Positions 11,770 through 24,920 of a stretch of DNA of 64,000 bases are shown in pieces. The position numbers were made by a program, and so were the translations under genes. The stretch comes from Vigna angularis (Eukaryota > Streptophyta > Magnoliopsida > Fabales > Fabaceae). Position 1 is the stretch's first letter. Each line of letters starts with the position of its first letter. The stretch lies in assembly GCF_016808095.1 (NCBI RefSeq), contig NC_068979.1, positions 29,531,960 to 29,595,959 on the forward strand. The letters are read 5' to 3'. The notes under the pieces are model-generated. The model ran no database searches, was not told where the DNA came from, and worked only from the letters and a program-made list of their open reading frames with translations.

Positions 11770-12160
11770 CTTTATCCACTGGATGTCAACAATGTATTTC
11801 TCAATGGTAATTTGCAAGAACATATTTATATGGAGCAATCTCCTAGATTTGTTGCTTAGGGAAGTCTTCTGGATTGGTATTTCGTCTTTTATGTTGTCTT
11901 CACAAATCATTAACAATTTAGTGTCACTTGAATGCAGAAACAGATATTTTCACTAAGCCTTTATTGATTATAACAAGCTTGATACATACGAATTGTATGC
12001 ACTAGCTTGAAAGTGAGTACTAGATATATTATCTTTATCTTATCTTTTATCTTTAATTAGTTTGTTATTATTCTTTATTTGTATTTTAAGTTTAGTCTAT
12101 ATTTCTTCTATTATAAATAGAGTACTCTATAATTTTTATTATATTTAATATATATATAAT
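11770..12160 (+). pseudogene. Ty1-copia pol remnant with adjoining LTR
   Basis: At 11779-11859 the plus strand encodes a piece of copia reverse transcriptase, LDVNNVFLNGNLQEHIYMEQ, ending in a stop after SPRFVA. At 11934-11960 it encodes AETDIFTKPLL, the classic C-terminus of copia RNase H. Most of the reverse transcriptase and RNase H between them is missing. The following AT-rich segment, with TATAAATAGAG near 12112, may be the 3' LTR. The gene is dead: internal deletion plus stop codons. Confidence 0.8.
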
Positions 12161-12164
12161 AATA

Positions 12165-13353
12165 ATTTATTTTAATTTTAGTATATTTTGTCCGTGTGGC
12201 ATCCTAAAAGTGTTGTACATATGTTTGGACACTCTCAAAATACTTACTAAAGATCTACCATGGAAGATCTTGAATTTAAAGTTGATCTTGGATACGAAGA
12301 AAACAATCTTGGTGAAATTATGTTGGTGGAGAAGAAAGATTAGAGAATGAGAAAATGGGTGGCCACCTCCTAATGATATTAACACTAATTTTAAAACAAA
12401 AAAATCACATTACTAGTGATATTATCTCTGTTTAAAAAATATAAGAATTCAATTGAAAAAAAACAAAATATATTAAGACTAAATTAATGGTTAAACTTTT
12501 TGTGATCACAATCCAAATATGTAATTCACACCAATATGAATGGACCACTTTAATTAACAAAAATTCAACTTAATTAATTCAAAAATAAATATAAAAACCA
12601 AACTAATCAAACGGATCAAATTACTAATTTTGTAATATGCATATAAAAGTGAGATCTTACATCTTAATTATTCAAGTATATTTTTTTTAAAAAAAATATT
12701 TTTAAATGATATACTTGCTTTTTATATAAAAAAATATTATTAAATATTGTTTTAATTATTATAAAATTCATGATTTTGATTTTGATCTTTATAAGAAAAT
12801 TCCTATATTTTTCATTTCTATAAAAATAAATATTTTTAATTCTTATGAAATTTAGTTTTAGTCTCTTCAAACTATTTTTATTTCTCGAAATTTTGAAATT
12901 AATACTTTTAGTCTTTACAGATAAATTAAATTCAAAAGTTTATAAACGTATCATATGTTAACATTATCATCACAAATTAGTAAGCGCCACTTTGAAATAA
13001 CAACTTTACTCTCTTTTTTTCATTAGCACATAAACACGTAATTAGTATCACATAATAATATGAATGAAAATAATAATTTCCAATTTCGGAAAGAAATTAC
13101 ATAAATCAAAATCAAAACTGGTTAATTTGATTTAGGAAGTAAGAAAAAAAATATATAAATAAGCCAAACTGAACTAATCAATGATAAAATTTTCATTTTA
13201 TTGGAAAAATATGACATGGATTTGAGACAAATTATAAAACACAAACCCAATCACACTAATAAAGCTATATATACATAAAAGGTAAATACATTATTGAATT
13301 AAAAAATTTAATTAAGTTTTTTGTATAACAAGATTGGTGAAATCATTTTTGCA
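12165..13353. other. AT-rich intergenic DNA downstream of the pectinesterase
   Basis: I see no gene. The part next to 13354 is the 3' flank of the minus-strand pectinesterase and should hold its 3' UTR and polyadenylation signals. A short frame near 12250-12340 (plus) has no recognisable family. Confidence 0.55.
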
Positions 13354-13939
13354 TTAGAATGGTTGTTTCTGAAGCCAGCCATCAGTGTCAATGAACTTGG
13401 TGCTTGTCATATTCTGAATTGTTTCTAAATCCAACTTATTGGTCCAACTCACTCTTTGAGAAGTGTCAGAACCAGGCCCAAAGTTCCCATACTCTGCAAA
13501 TGTTATGCCACTCCTGCAAATTTTTATACCCAAACCATTATATATAGAAAAACGTTCTTTTAATAATTTTTTTTACAACTTTTTTACATCATCTACGTGG
13601 TACATTTCGTTGAATTCATTTCCAATAATTTTTAAAATAAATTCAAATAAATCAATAAAATAATAACACATTATCTATTATTAAAAAATTATTATGAAAA
13701 GTTACTAATATTTGTTGGGAGAGGTTCGACACACACATAGAACTCCACACATGATAAGATATTGTCCGCTTTGGGCCAAGCCCTCACGGGTTTGCTTTTG
13801 GTACCACTCCAAAAGGCCTCTTATCATTGGAGATATCTATGTGTATATAAACCTTTGACCAGTCCTTATTTTACTCAATGTGGAACTTTGTTTGCACTCC
13901 AACAATATTATCAGAACTCCAACAATATTATCAGAGTTC

Positions 13940-13972
<33 letters not shown>

Positions 13973-15890
13973 AGATGTGTGAGAGAATAGAAAAAAATTG
14001 ACCATGACTCATCTAAATTTTTTATATTCATTTAATATTATTTTTTTTTATCTTTTACTTTTTTTTTTCTTGAAAAAATTATGTTTTCATCTTATATTAT
14101 ATCAAATGAACGTAAAAATGTGTCGTAATAATATTACTCGGAATAGAAACATACTCGTTTGGAGCAAATTTCCATGCATCCCAACCAGCAGGTTGTATAA
14201 CGTTGGAGAAGTTGGTCTTGTAAAACAAAACCCTAGCATGACTTCTCCATGGCCTCCCCAAGTAAGTTGTTCCATTTCCAAAGACATGAGAATCAATGAA
14301 AACAAAGCCATTTTCGTCTTGTGAATGTGTTCTCCCTTGTGCTGTGATGAATCCTGGTAACCCAGGATCTAGTGCTCCACCAATCACAGATATGGAACAC
14401 CTCTGCCAACAACATATTCATCAAACAATTTTTCTATGATATATAACACTTAATTATTAATATTATTGTTACCTCAAATAATGATTGGCCTGCACCGAAG
14501 ATAAAATCAATGGCACCTTGAATGGTGCAAAGCTTGTAGTAATGTCTTCCTCTGTCGTCCCATAAAGTGTCTTGCAAACCGAAGAAACCAACTCTCAAAA
14601 AGTAAGACTTGTCTCCACTCACCATTGCTGCCACAGCAGGCTTAATGGCTTTACTGTTTATTGGGTTGTTGTATGAATTCTGTTCATTAAAGACAAAGCT
14701 TAAACAAAAAGAAACAAAAAAAAATATATTTTTAACAACTTTTTTTTACAACCCTTTTACAATAATGATAATTTATAATTAGTGTATTTCAAATATATAA
14801 ATTAATAAAATAGTAACTTTGTCAAAAAAATTGTTAAAAAATTATTAAAATATTATGATGACGACGAAAATTTCATATCACAGTAATACTAATTTAATAA
14901 GATAAGTTAACATTTTTAATTCACCAACTTTTTAATAAATATCATTATTATATAATTTTGTGAAAACAAAAAATTAATCTTTATATTTAAATTTCAATAT
15001 TTAATTACAATTTTCACTATAACAACTAAAGATGTATCTTTTTCTAAAAGAAAAATCGGCAAACCATTAGTTATTAACTTTTCTAATAAATAAAAGAAAT
15101 GAGTTTTTTTTTTCTTCGTAGAAAAAGACACAAGGTAGGATTTTCAATTCATAACATCATTGATTCATTGACCTAGGTAAAAGTAAGCAAATATCATAAT
15201 ATTTAATAGACTATTCCATGCCTAATAATATGTATTTATCTCTCTTAAATATACATGAATTGAGAAAATTATCACCAAATATTTGGCTATCATGGCTTAA
15301 ATAAGGAAAAATATTAAAAAAATCATAAATAACTAAATCAAAATTTAAAGGCACGGGAATAATTTAATTAAGGAAAAGGAAAATAAAGAGGCAATAATAT
15401 TAATTTAACCTAAAAAGAGCAAAAATGAAAGAGTAGATAGAACATTCTTACCCTAAAGCTCATGGATTTGACAACAACGTTGTCAGCCATGGCTACAAAC
15501 GTAGGACTCTGTGAGGTATTATCATGGTCATCCCACTCAACAAAAGTTCTTCTCTTTCCCTCTCCTTTCAATATGATGTAAGGCTTATCATAAGGAATCT
15601 TCACTTTTTCTCTGAAATAAAAACAACATAAAAGCATTCCCATTAATCCAGGGATTCACACAATCAACAAAATTATTAATTATAGTATCATCACACCCTA
15701 ATTACACCATAAAAATATTCATGTACTAATGCAAGAAATGATGAACGTATATATAGTACGGTGTATTATGCTAACAGTATAACACTGATATTATACATTA
15801 ATTTGTTAATTTTTTTTATATCATATATATAGTGCTGCTTGTCCATTTTATTTTGTTAGAAAATCTACCAATAAAAAACAAGATAATGCC

Positions 15891-15946
<56 letters not shown>

Positions 15947-16583
15947 ATTTTAAGTTTTAAAATTTCACAATGGAATGTTTTATTGATGTTATTAATGAAT
16001 AATCTTCACACACAAAATTTGAGTGACCATATCTTGTAGGGTCTCTCTTCTTTTTCTTAATTATATTTTTCTCATTTAGTAAATTTAATAATTTACAAAG
16101 ACATTAAGCCTATCACTTACCTTTACAGATTGTAGGATGAGATTTACGTCAATTTTTATATTTAAATTTGATTTATCATGCAAAAACTTTAACACGAAGA
16201 CGTAAAGATCACATAAATAAATAAAATAGTTATAAAAATGTAAATTTTTGTATTTTTTTAAGAAAAAAGAGAGTAAAAAGTAAGATAATATTAAATAAAT
16301 ATAAAAAATTTAGGTGTGTGAAATAACTTTTTTTATAGTTTTTTTACCTATAGGTACCAGCCTTCACCATGATGGAAACCCAATACATGTTCTGAGAAGG
16401 GACTGAATCAATGGCAGATTGTATTGTGGTGAAGTTTCCATGCCCTGATTGATCCACCAATATTGACCAGTAAGCTAACTGTTTTCTTCCAACTTTTCTC
16501 AAAAACTGACCATTAGCTTCTTCTACTCTCAAACCCACCAAGACAAATATCACACACACAGAGCAGCACCAACCAAAAGTCAT
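13354..16583 (-). CDS. pectin methylesterase (type II, no PRO domain), secreted
   Basis: This enzyme removes methyl esters from cell-wall homogalacturonan. The five coding exons are 16583-16348, 15611-15452, 14679-14473, 14402-14155 and 13513-13354 (complement), all with GT/AG introns, giving 336 residues. The ATG at 16583 is the first in frame; an upstream TTG is not a credible start. The N-terminus is hydrophobic ([10 protein letters not shown]), as for a signal peptide. The catalytic region is intact: QDTLWD and DFIFGAG supply the oxyanion Gln and the two Asp residues, and YLGRPW supplies the Arg. There is no N-terminal inhibitor-like PRO region, so the mature enzyme starts soon after the signal peptide. 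The gene is apparently functional. A solo LTR and a microsatellite sit in introns. The specific paralog is not assigned. Confidence 0.92.
13713..13904. mobile_element. 192-bp solo LTR, TRIM-like, in pectinesterase intron 4
   Basis: The segment starts TGTTGG and ends CCAACA, and is flanked by a perfect 5-bp duplication, ATATT, at 13708-13712 and 13905-13909. The interior contains GATAAGATATTGTCCGCTTT, which I remember as a very widespread dicot repeat. The small size and LTR ends suggest a terminal-repeat-in-miniature element reduced to one LTR. A 20-bp tandem duplication ending in AATATTATCAG follows. Confidence 0.8.
13940..13966. repeat. (AT)n microsatellite in pectinesterase intron 4
   Basis: A run of alternating A and T, about 27 bp, just beyond the solo LTR. 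Confidence 0.9.
15894..15943. repeat. (AT)n microsatellite in pectinesterase intron 1
   Basis: A run of alternating A and T, about 50 bp, between coding exons 1 and 2. Confidence 0.95.
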
Positions 16584-16673
16584 GGTGATGAACCAAAGAG
16601 AAAACAATTAAGCAAGCAAAAATTAAGAAGATAAAGGAAAAACCCTCACATATAAGAACTTGTATGATATCTG

Positions 16674-16683
16674 TATATTTAAA
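16674..16683 (-). promoter_or_regulatory. possible TATA element of the pectinesterase gene
   Basis: On the minus strand this reads TTTAAATATA, about 90 bp upstream of the ATG, a reasonable distance for a short leader. No experimental support is available here. Confidence 0.4.
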
Positions 16684-16699
16684 GGCCAAAATATCAGTA

Positions 16700-18496
16700 G
16701 TGTGTTATGAAGAGAACTTCTGGAATCAATCAAACATGTTTAACTTTGATGTTATGAAAGTTTACCTAATTTGGTGCATTTGCCATTTTGGTTTCCCATT
16801 GTGTGATCACATCTTTAAGTCAATGATATGTTGCTAATTAAGCCTGATTAGGGCCGGCCAAAAGCAACTAAAAGGTAGTGTCCCAATGTGGGAGAATCTG
16901 TCATGTTAGGTAATGTTCATATCTTTTGACACAAACTTTGAAAAAGATCATTTTTTTTCATTTTTTTCTGCACCCATATGTTTTTTTTTAACTAATCTCA
17001 CTTTCTGTAACTCATACTTATTGGAAGGTTTTGTCAAATAAAATAAAGGCTTGAAATTGGATGAAAATTTGACTTCAAATTTCATCTGAAAGAAAAGAGT
17101 TTAAAGATAAAATATTAGCTTGAGAAAGTTGCATTTGGACCAGAAATGGTAACTGAAAATTGACTTTACTTTCTCTTTCTCTCTTTCCTTCTTTAAGTTG
17201 TTGATATCAAAGGTCAATAACTGCTAACAAACTTTCTTCTATAACTTTGATTTGGTCTTTTGTTTGTAAAATTGCTGTTTTTTTTTCTTCACTGCATTCT
17301 AACACTTCTTTACAAATGATGTTCACCTAATTAGTTAAATTAGGAAAAAAAATTCAATACATATTAATATATTTGACTTTAGTACCATTCCCCTCTATCA
17401 GGTGCATTTGCACCAGAATTTTCTCACTGACTATCTTATAAAATCATGCAATTAGAGAACAGAAAATGAAAACACTATTATACCTAACCATGGCATTCGT
17501 GCATCACTCAAGTGTTTGGCAAATACGTGGCAAAACATCAAGGGAAAGAGAAGTCCAAATAATGATTTAATTCTATTTAATTCTATATATAGGGATAATA
17601 CCATGATCATATTAGCTCATTCACACAAAAAATAATTAAATACTCATATTTACTATTCATATATATCAATTAAAAATATTTATTTCATATTTATTACAGC
17701 TTTTATCCTGATATATTCATAAATATAATGGTCAAGTCAATTCTATAAAAATCCACTTCATATATTTTTTTCAGCCTACTCTTTTCTACAAATTTGATTA
17801 ACATTATTTCAAACTGGTAATCAAAACACATTTAATCTGAACTTATCACTTTTCCTGCTGCTTCTTATTCCAATCATACTAACTAATGTAAATCTGCAAA
17901 TTCTTTTACACTAAAACTTTAGCAAGTCTTGAATTTTTTGTATTGTTCCTCAACTGTGCTCTCAAAATACACTCTTCAGCACCAAAACTGCATGTAAATG
18001 AATAATTACTTGAACTTGATATAAATAAATAATGATTTGTTTAACAAACAAAACTGTCATTTGGCCTTTTTTCCATGCACCAAAGATATTCTACACTAAA
18101 CATAAGCAGACAAGTTTAGACATCAGTGACCAAATCTATTACATGATACCTTTACATAAAAAGCTATTGCTTTTGAAAAGCCTTATAAATGATGGGTGGG
18201 GAAGTAATAATATAAGGGAAAAAACATTGAATTTACATAATTTCACTCGTACCCTACCCATAATCTGTACACAATTGGGGGGTGTAGCGTGGTATACATT
18301 TACTCTAACAATACCAAACTGTAGCAGTTAGTATGATCCCTCATCAATGAACTCAAATATGTTGAGAAAACAAGTGTTACTCCATCAAAGCACAAGAACA
18401 AGTTACATGCAACATGTGAAGAAAGTTGTAGTAGCAATCAAACTAAAATGTGTTGTCTCCAATCTTCTAGTTGGTTGCCAAGTAAGAAGCACATTG
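16700..18496. other. intergenic: pectinesterase promoter and kinase 3' flank
   Basis: No coding sequence is supported. The left part is the upstream region of the pectinesterase gene. The part nearest 18497 is the 3' flank of the histidine kinase gene and probably holds its 3' UTR. The short frames here have no recognisable product. Confidence 0.6.
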
Positions 18497-21400
18497 TTAT
18501 GAGTCTGAGATGGTCTTTGTTTTGAAAAACTTTGCAACTTCCTGATACAGATTCTCTTCCTCGAATGGCTTTGATACATATCCATCCATGCCACGTTTCA
18601 AGCACTCATCATATGTAGCATGGATCACATCAGCTGTCATGGCCAATATAGGCACATGCCACTCACTCCCATTCTTCATCTCCTCATTTGCCTTGCTCTC
18701 CATCATCCGAATTTGGCTAGTTGCTTGAAATCTGCAGAATGTGTAAAAACAGTTATTTGTTTCCATGAATTAGAACATATTCTTCTCCTCTGCATTGAGG
18801 ACTGCTTACAAGTTTGAACAAACCAAGATATAGACAAAATTGAGATTTTTACTTTGACATAATATGTAACAAAAGTCTTATATCTAAGAGATCTTAAGGA
18901 TGTAATAAACATTAAATGCTATTGAGTAACTTCCAGGGCAAGAGTAGCCATGAACACTTCATGCATTTTATCATTTGAAACATGTAATAGGTCTGAGAAA
19001 GGATTTCCTAAGAAGAGACATCATTAAAAAACACCAGTTCAAACTCATAAGAAATTGATACCGCCTCCATTCCAAACCTTAAGACAATGGATTTATGGAT
19101 CTTCTACCTTATATGTTGTTCATTTTTACTTAATGTGAGACTTAGACTCATACTCAGATTCCCAACAATATGGATCTACAATTTTCTAAGTACTTCAGTA
19201 TAAATAATTTTAACATGTAATAAAGCATGAAAAGAAGATATAACAGTCAATATAAATATGCATACCCATCCATTTCTGGCATTTGAATGTCCATGAAGCA
19301 AGCATCAAAATTGTGAGGCAATTGCAGCATTTCAAGTGCTGCTTTGCCACTTTCTGCACACTTCACATCAGCTCCAAACTTTTTCAGAGCACCTGCAGCA
19401 ACCCTTCGGTTTACCCCATTGTCATCAACCACCAAGATTTTCTTTCCATAGAGAAGGCTGTGTAGAAAAGCAGAACCATTCGGCATGTCTTTCCCTAGCT
19501 GCCTCTTCTTCCCCATCCCCAAAACTTGCTGAAGACAAGCAGCCACCATACTAGCTCTCAGGGGCTTCATGATCACAGTATCAGTGAAACCCATGGCCTT
19601 CGCTTTATCAAATTCAATGTTACTAATATTGGTTGCCAGAAGGATCATTTTAGGTATCTTAAACATGTGACCATTCTGTTTCCACATATTGAAAATCCCA
19701 TCTTCTCCAGATATCCACGTGTCCTTCTCAACCATGATAATATCTGGCAGGAACATTCTGCCACATCCAAGTAGTTTCACTAGTGAATGAACTCAACCAT
19801 GCAACTTGAGCAAAAAAATTTGTAATAGCACATCTTCTCAATATGTAGTAAAAAAATAGTCACAAGCAATTTGAGAATATAACTTACAAGAATAATAAAA
19901 GCCATAAGAATGAAAAACTAAAAGTAACAGACACAAACAAGAAATATGTCTTTGATTTTAAATTGAAGACAACTGAAACATAACCAATAGAAATTTAAAA
20001 CCCCACTAAGAATATCCATATTGAAACTTGCCAATTGAGTCATGATGACTATGCCAATACATTATTGAACACAATGAGGCACCAAAGCTCGGCATCACTG
20101 ACAAATTGCTTCTTAAAACCAATTGGCATTTAACAAATTTGCTCACTAGATATATATAAGGCACACCCAGTAATTAAGGTAAGCCATGTGAGAGTTTCAA
20201 CAATAACACCCTGATAAAACTGCAGAATGTGTTTAAAATTGCATAGTCAGTATAAAAACCTTTTTTAAAACCACAAGCATGTGTTGAGAACAATATAAAA
20301 ATGTTGACATCACTGTAGTTCATTGTCACTTTCAGTTTCTTCATAATTAACACCAACTCTATCCAAAAAAAAAAATAAAGAAGGAAAAATAGAACTTACC
20401 CTGAGTCCAGAGAACCACTTTTACCATATAAAGCAACAGCCTTACTGATGCTATTTTCAACCTTAACTAGTATACCTAGTCTCTTCAAATGGTATCTAGT
20501 CACAGCAGCTCTAACAGGTTTTCCATCAACAACGATGACTTTCAGCCCTCTAAAACTTGAAGGAAGATCTTCCAAATTTTTCTTCATGTCAGTAACCGGA
20601 CCTTTCTTAAATCTTCCACAAACTGCAGTAAACGAGAAAGTGCTCCCAATCTGGGGTCGGCTTATGAAGTTTATCTTACCACCCATCAGTTCAACCAGAC
20701 ATTTGCTGATACTCAAGCCAATACCAGTACCCCCATAATTTCGTGAAGTTGAGCTGTCAGCCTGCACAAAAGGCATGAATATCCTATCCTGAGCTGAAAA
20801 AGGGATTCCAATTCCTGTGTCTTCCACACACACCCTCAATGTGACTTGTTCAGATGTTTCACAAGTAGCCACCATTTCTCTTGAAGAATCAAGGCAACAT
20901 TTTTCATCACCAATTAGGAGCTTAAAATTATCCCAGCTGTTCCGTTCGTCAGCTGCTTCACGTCCACTTAAGGTTTTGAAATGATAATCATCAGATATAA
21001 GGAAAACTTCATCTGATTCTCCATTCAGAAAAGTCTCATGTTTTCCATTCATTATGCACTTTCTATTGTCCCCTAGATGGACTTTGACAAATATATGTCC
21101 GTGTTCAGTGAACTGCAAGACGTGCAAATTTGTTTAGTATTAACAAGTACCTTGTGATTCAAATCAATGAATGCAATGGAGCGAATGAATATGAAGGATT
21201 TGAGAACTAAGATCATTGCTCTCTTCCTCACTAGCCAGCTAAGAAGAAAGAAAAAGCTAAATCTAAAAGTAAGAAAACTAAATGACGTTTCCGAATGCAA
21301 ATAACATCAGACAGATAAACTTCGAAATTCCACCTACTTTTACAGAATTGCCAACAAGATTTGTTATTATTTGTCTGAATCTCCCAGGATCTCCCATGAC

Positions 21401-24019
21401 AATATCCGGTACTTTATCAGAAACAAACACAGCCAGCTTTACTTCCACAATCAAAGTACAGGTTGAGGATCAGCATGAGCATCAAGAACATGAACATCCA
21501 ATGGCATAACACCCCCAAAAGAAGTTCATCAGTAAAAAAAAAACAAAAGAATGGTGAAATTCTATAACTTAGAAAGAGAAAAACAATCTTGAGCTATTTG
21601 TAGTAGGATAATCAACAATTAAGCATACCTCTAAACCTTTGTGTCTAGATTTCTCAGAGAAAAGGGAAAGAACATCATCAAGTATGGAACGAAGATCAAA
21701 TGGAACAGCCTCCAGCTCTAACTTGCCAGCTTCGATTTTAGCTCTGTCCAGCACCTCATTTATTAATGTTATCAGTGCCTTTCCACATGCCTGAGCAGTC
21801 TGAGCATAATCCCGTTGGGTTGAACTCAATTCTGTATCTAGAAGCAGAGCAAGCATTCCTGCAGTAATTTGGAGTTAAATGGCATCATCATCTTCAATGG
21901 AAAAATGCAAGTTATGATAGCATATATCACATTTTGTCAACAAGATAGAGGAAGACTCTTGAAGTTACCTAAGATACCATTCATGGGTGTTCTAATTTCA
22001 TGAGAGACCGTAGCTAGAAACTGAAATTGAAAACATAATTTAGGTTACTGTGATCAGAAAGCAATCCTTAAAATAATGAACCATGATAACAATATGTAAG
22101 GAAAATTACCTGGGACTTGGCAACGTGGGCTGATTCTGCTCGAACTTTCAGTTCCTGCATTTCATGGAAATCATCTTCCACTTTGACAATATGATTTCCA
22201 GCACCATATAAAATGTACCCCACTAATATAAGAATCACAAAGAATAGAAATGCCGTGGTAACAGCAATCCAATTTGTTGGTGCCTTCTGATGGTACCTAT
22301 TCAAAGTTTTGATGATAACTATCTCTTGACAAGTGAAAATATTGAAGCTCCTGACAGAAAAAAGCACAGCAGCCAGAAGCACCTACCTACATATCATTTG
22401 ATGTTTCCTGAATGGGTCTCCAAAATCAAGCTTGCTTTCATGGGCAAGAGACATATCACCTTCTTCATAGGGCTTTCCATACATTATTAGTGGATTAGTA
22501 TAGTTTGTGATATCATATACATTCACCAAGATTGCTTGGTTACCAGCAAGTTGTCCAAGTAAATTCTCAACAAGGGACTCAACATCAAAGGATCCTCCAA
22601 CATATCTGATGTCCATTAGAAATTTATTCAATAAATTGGAACACTACTAGTTTACATTAAACATAAAGCCACACATGTACCCTGGCAGTTACATACATAA
22701 CTGAATTCAATTCAAATTTAGTTCATTAAAATACCCATACTAGAGGAACAATTTAATAATTAGCATGATTTGTGATCAAATGGAAAAAGAAGCAGCAAGG
22801 GCTTTCAGATGTGGTAACATTTTATACAATTACAGATTTGTGGTGAAAAAATTAGTACATTGGCACTTGTCACCACTTTTTTCATCATTATTTAGGCTAC
22901 GAAAACAACACATGCAGAACAACAATAGCTATATCCAGATGAAACAAAGAATTGCCAAGATTATCACAAAAGCAAACTTGAAAAATAAAGTAGAAGAGAA
23001 ACTAGAGCCCACCCTGCAGTTGCTTCGATGCGTTCTTCCACTGTTGGCTTCTGAGGGAGCTTGGACTTGTACACAGGAAATGTTAAAACCACACCAAGAT
23101 GGTGAGAACCCAACAGCCTGAAAGGGCTCGTCAGAACTGCTTTCCCAGTGGCTCTAGCCCTTAAAATGTTTTCTCGGTCCTCCTGAACCATGAAAAAAAA
23201 CAAATTTTGAAATGTGAATAGGACAAAATAAAGTAATGTTCATAAGAGTTGTATTCTACCTGTCCAGACATCATATCAAGAGACTCAAGATATGAGAGAG
23301 TTTCTTGTGCAAATATCACCGGGGCATACTCATCTCTAACCAGTGAAGACTTCTCTTCCATTGTCTTTATAACCCATCCATGTTCTTTCTCAAATCTCTC
23401 TCTCTCAGATTTAACAACTCTTTGTGCATATGCCACACCACTCAGTAATGGCCGTTCAAATGCTGTCCGGGCTGTATACTCGGCAAAGGTTTCCTATTTT
23501 ATAATGAACAATGAAGGTCAAGATGTATGCAAATGGATGGAGTTATTTACACAGTATGAACTAGATGTACAAGTATGAAAACCCCAAATAGTCTTTCATT
23601 TCTTTCAAACTATTTCACAAATTATCATGCTTACCTCGTATCAAATAAAAAATTAGAGCAGAAGAATAAGCAATAACCTGGTCAATGGCAGAAGGGTATC
23701 TGTAGTAATGGAAGGTTGAAACGAGGATGGCAAGGGCATGGACATGGTTAACACTAACACTAAACTGATCCTGTAGCATTCTTGCCCTTTGATCACAGAG
23801 GCTACCCAGCACCTCCTTCCTTCTGACTTTAGTGTCATCATCCATTTTGCTAAAGATGCACCAACTTATCAAAGCCATTAGAAGGATCCACAGCAGCAAG
23901 AACTTTGGAAGCCAAGCTCTATGAGCCTGAATGAAAGTGTACTTTCTTTTAGACCCCATTTGATCATACAACCTCAAAGCCACAGGATGGTGGCTCTGCA
24001 TCTTCAAACTAAGACCCAT
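18497..24019 (-). CDS. CRE1: cytokinin receptor histidine kinase, CRE1/AHK4/WOL type
   Basis: A hybrid histidine kinase that binds cytokinin and starts the His-Asp phosphorelay to phosphotransfer proteins and response regulators. Eleven coding exons (complement): 24019-23678, 23493-23260, 23182-23013, 22605-22387, 22296-22110, 22020-21969, 21858-21629, 21436-21338, 21112-20400, 19757-19266, 18731-18497; 990 residues. In order: membrane segment about 38-56, extracellular CHASE domain about 100-310, membrane segment about 332-352, H-box SHEIRTP with phospho-His391, N-box Asn508, G1 box DTGIGIP (609-614), FMPF 623-626, G2 box GTGIGL, a receiver-like domain from about 700, and a true receiver with Asp860/Asp861, phospho-acceptor Asp905 and Lys967. 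All catalytic residues are present. The start is the ATG at 24019; five codons upstream lies only GTG. Legume orthologues (LHK1, MtCRE1) are needed for nodule initiation; that role here is inferred. Confidence 0.95.
18940..19180. repeat. possible LTR-derived fragment in kinase intron 10
   Basis: The intron between coding exons 10 and 11 contains text ('TTAATGTGAGACTTAGACTC' then 'TTCCCAACA') that resembles short LTR-like repeats common in dicots. No target duplication was found and the boundaries are vague. Confidence 0.3.
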
Positions 24020-24920
24020 CAGCAAGAAATTCACACTCTGCCTAGTTTTCCTGAGCTGCTATGTTGTGTTATTCCCCAGCTGCCCTGCTGCCCCCTTCAT
24101 ATCTATATTTAGAGAAGCCCCAACAAAAGAAATTTATATAGTTAGTGCTCACATAGGATGTTAACTTTCTTTAAAGTTATGACAAAATTACAGACACTTT
24201 TCTCTGGCTGTGCTAGAAAAGAAAAAGGGAAACAGAAGCAAACTCCATGTAAAAGCATCATTACAGCATTGTTTTTCGTGATCCAAAACATCAGAAAGGG
24301 CAAGCACAAACACACCAAGCATGATGAAGGATTGACCAATTGCCTCTCTTTCTCTCTCCTAACAAGCAAAACCCACTTCAAAAACCACCAAGACAAAAAG
24401 AAACATGGAAAAAGAAACAAAACCCAGAATTAAAAGAAGAAAACTTTCCAAGCTCAGAAACAAGCATGGGTCTCAAAAGATGGAAAAACAGCTCAAATTC
24501 CAAAGAGCCACCACCTCCCTCACCCCCATCTCTCTCCTCCCCTACACCCAAACACTTGGCCTTGTCTCACACTAGTGCTGAGGATCACATTAAAAAACAC
24601 AGGAGAACTCTAACCAATAATCATGCTATGTAGGCGTGAAACTTGTTCACACTCCCTCTTGCATATAATATTCCAAGCAGGGACACTGACCCCAAAACAC
24701 AAACACACACAAACCAATGAAAGAGAGAGAGACATAGATAACAGTAATGGGGTTTTGTAGAAAGAAAGAAATACAAATAATGCTTACGTTTTGTTTACCT
24801 GTAACAGGAAAGAAAGGGTGGCTGTACAATGAACCATAGGAACCAAGTTTTATTTGGTCCAACTCTGTCTCTCAGTCTAGTCTACACACTGCTGCTTTTT
24901 ATTTTATGCCCTTTTTATGC
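24020..24920 (-). promoter_or_regulatory. leader and promoter region of the cytokinin receptor
   Basis: No coding frame is credible here. On the minus strand TATA-like text (CATAAAATAAAAAG) lies near 24897-24909, followed by a possible leader ending in GTTACAG|GTAAAC, with the putative donor at 24798-24797. This would give a leader intron of several hundred bases before the ATG at 24019. The acceptor was not placed with confidence. Confidence 0.35.

Noticed and set aside
16584..16607. An upstream start for the pectinesterase
   Set aside because: The codon at 16607 is TTG. The ATG at 16583 leaves a normal signal peptide.
24020..24034. A five-codon upstream extension of the cytokinin receptor
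   Set aside because: The first codon is GTG. The ATG at 24019 is the first plausible start and gives the MGLSLKM N-terminus expected of relatives.
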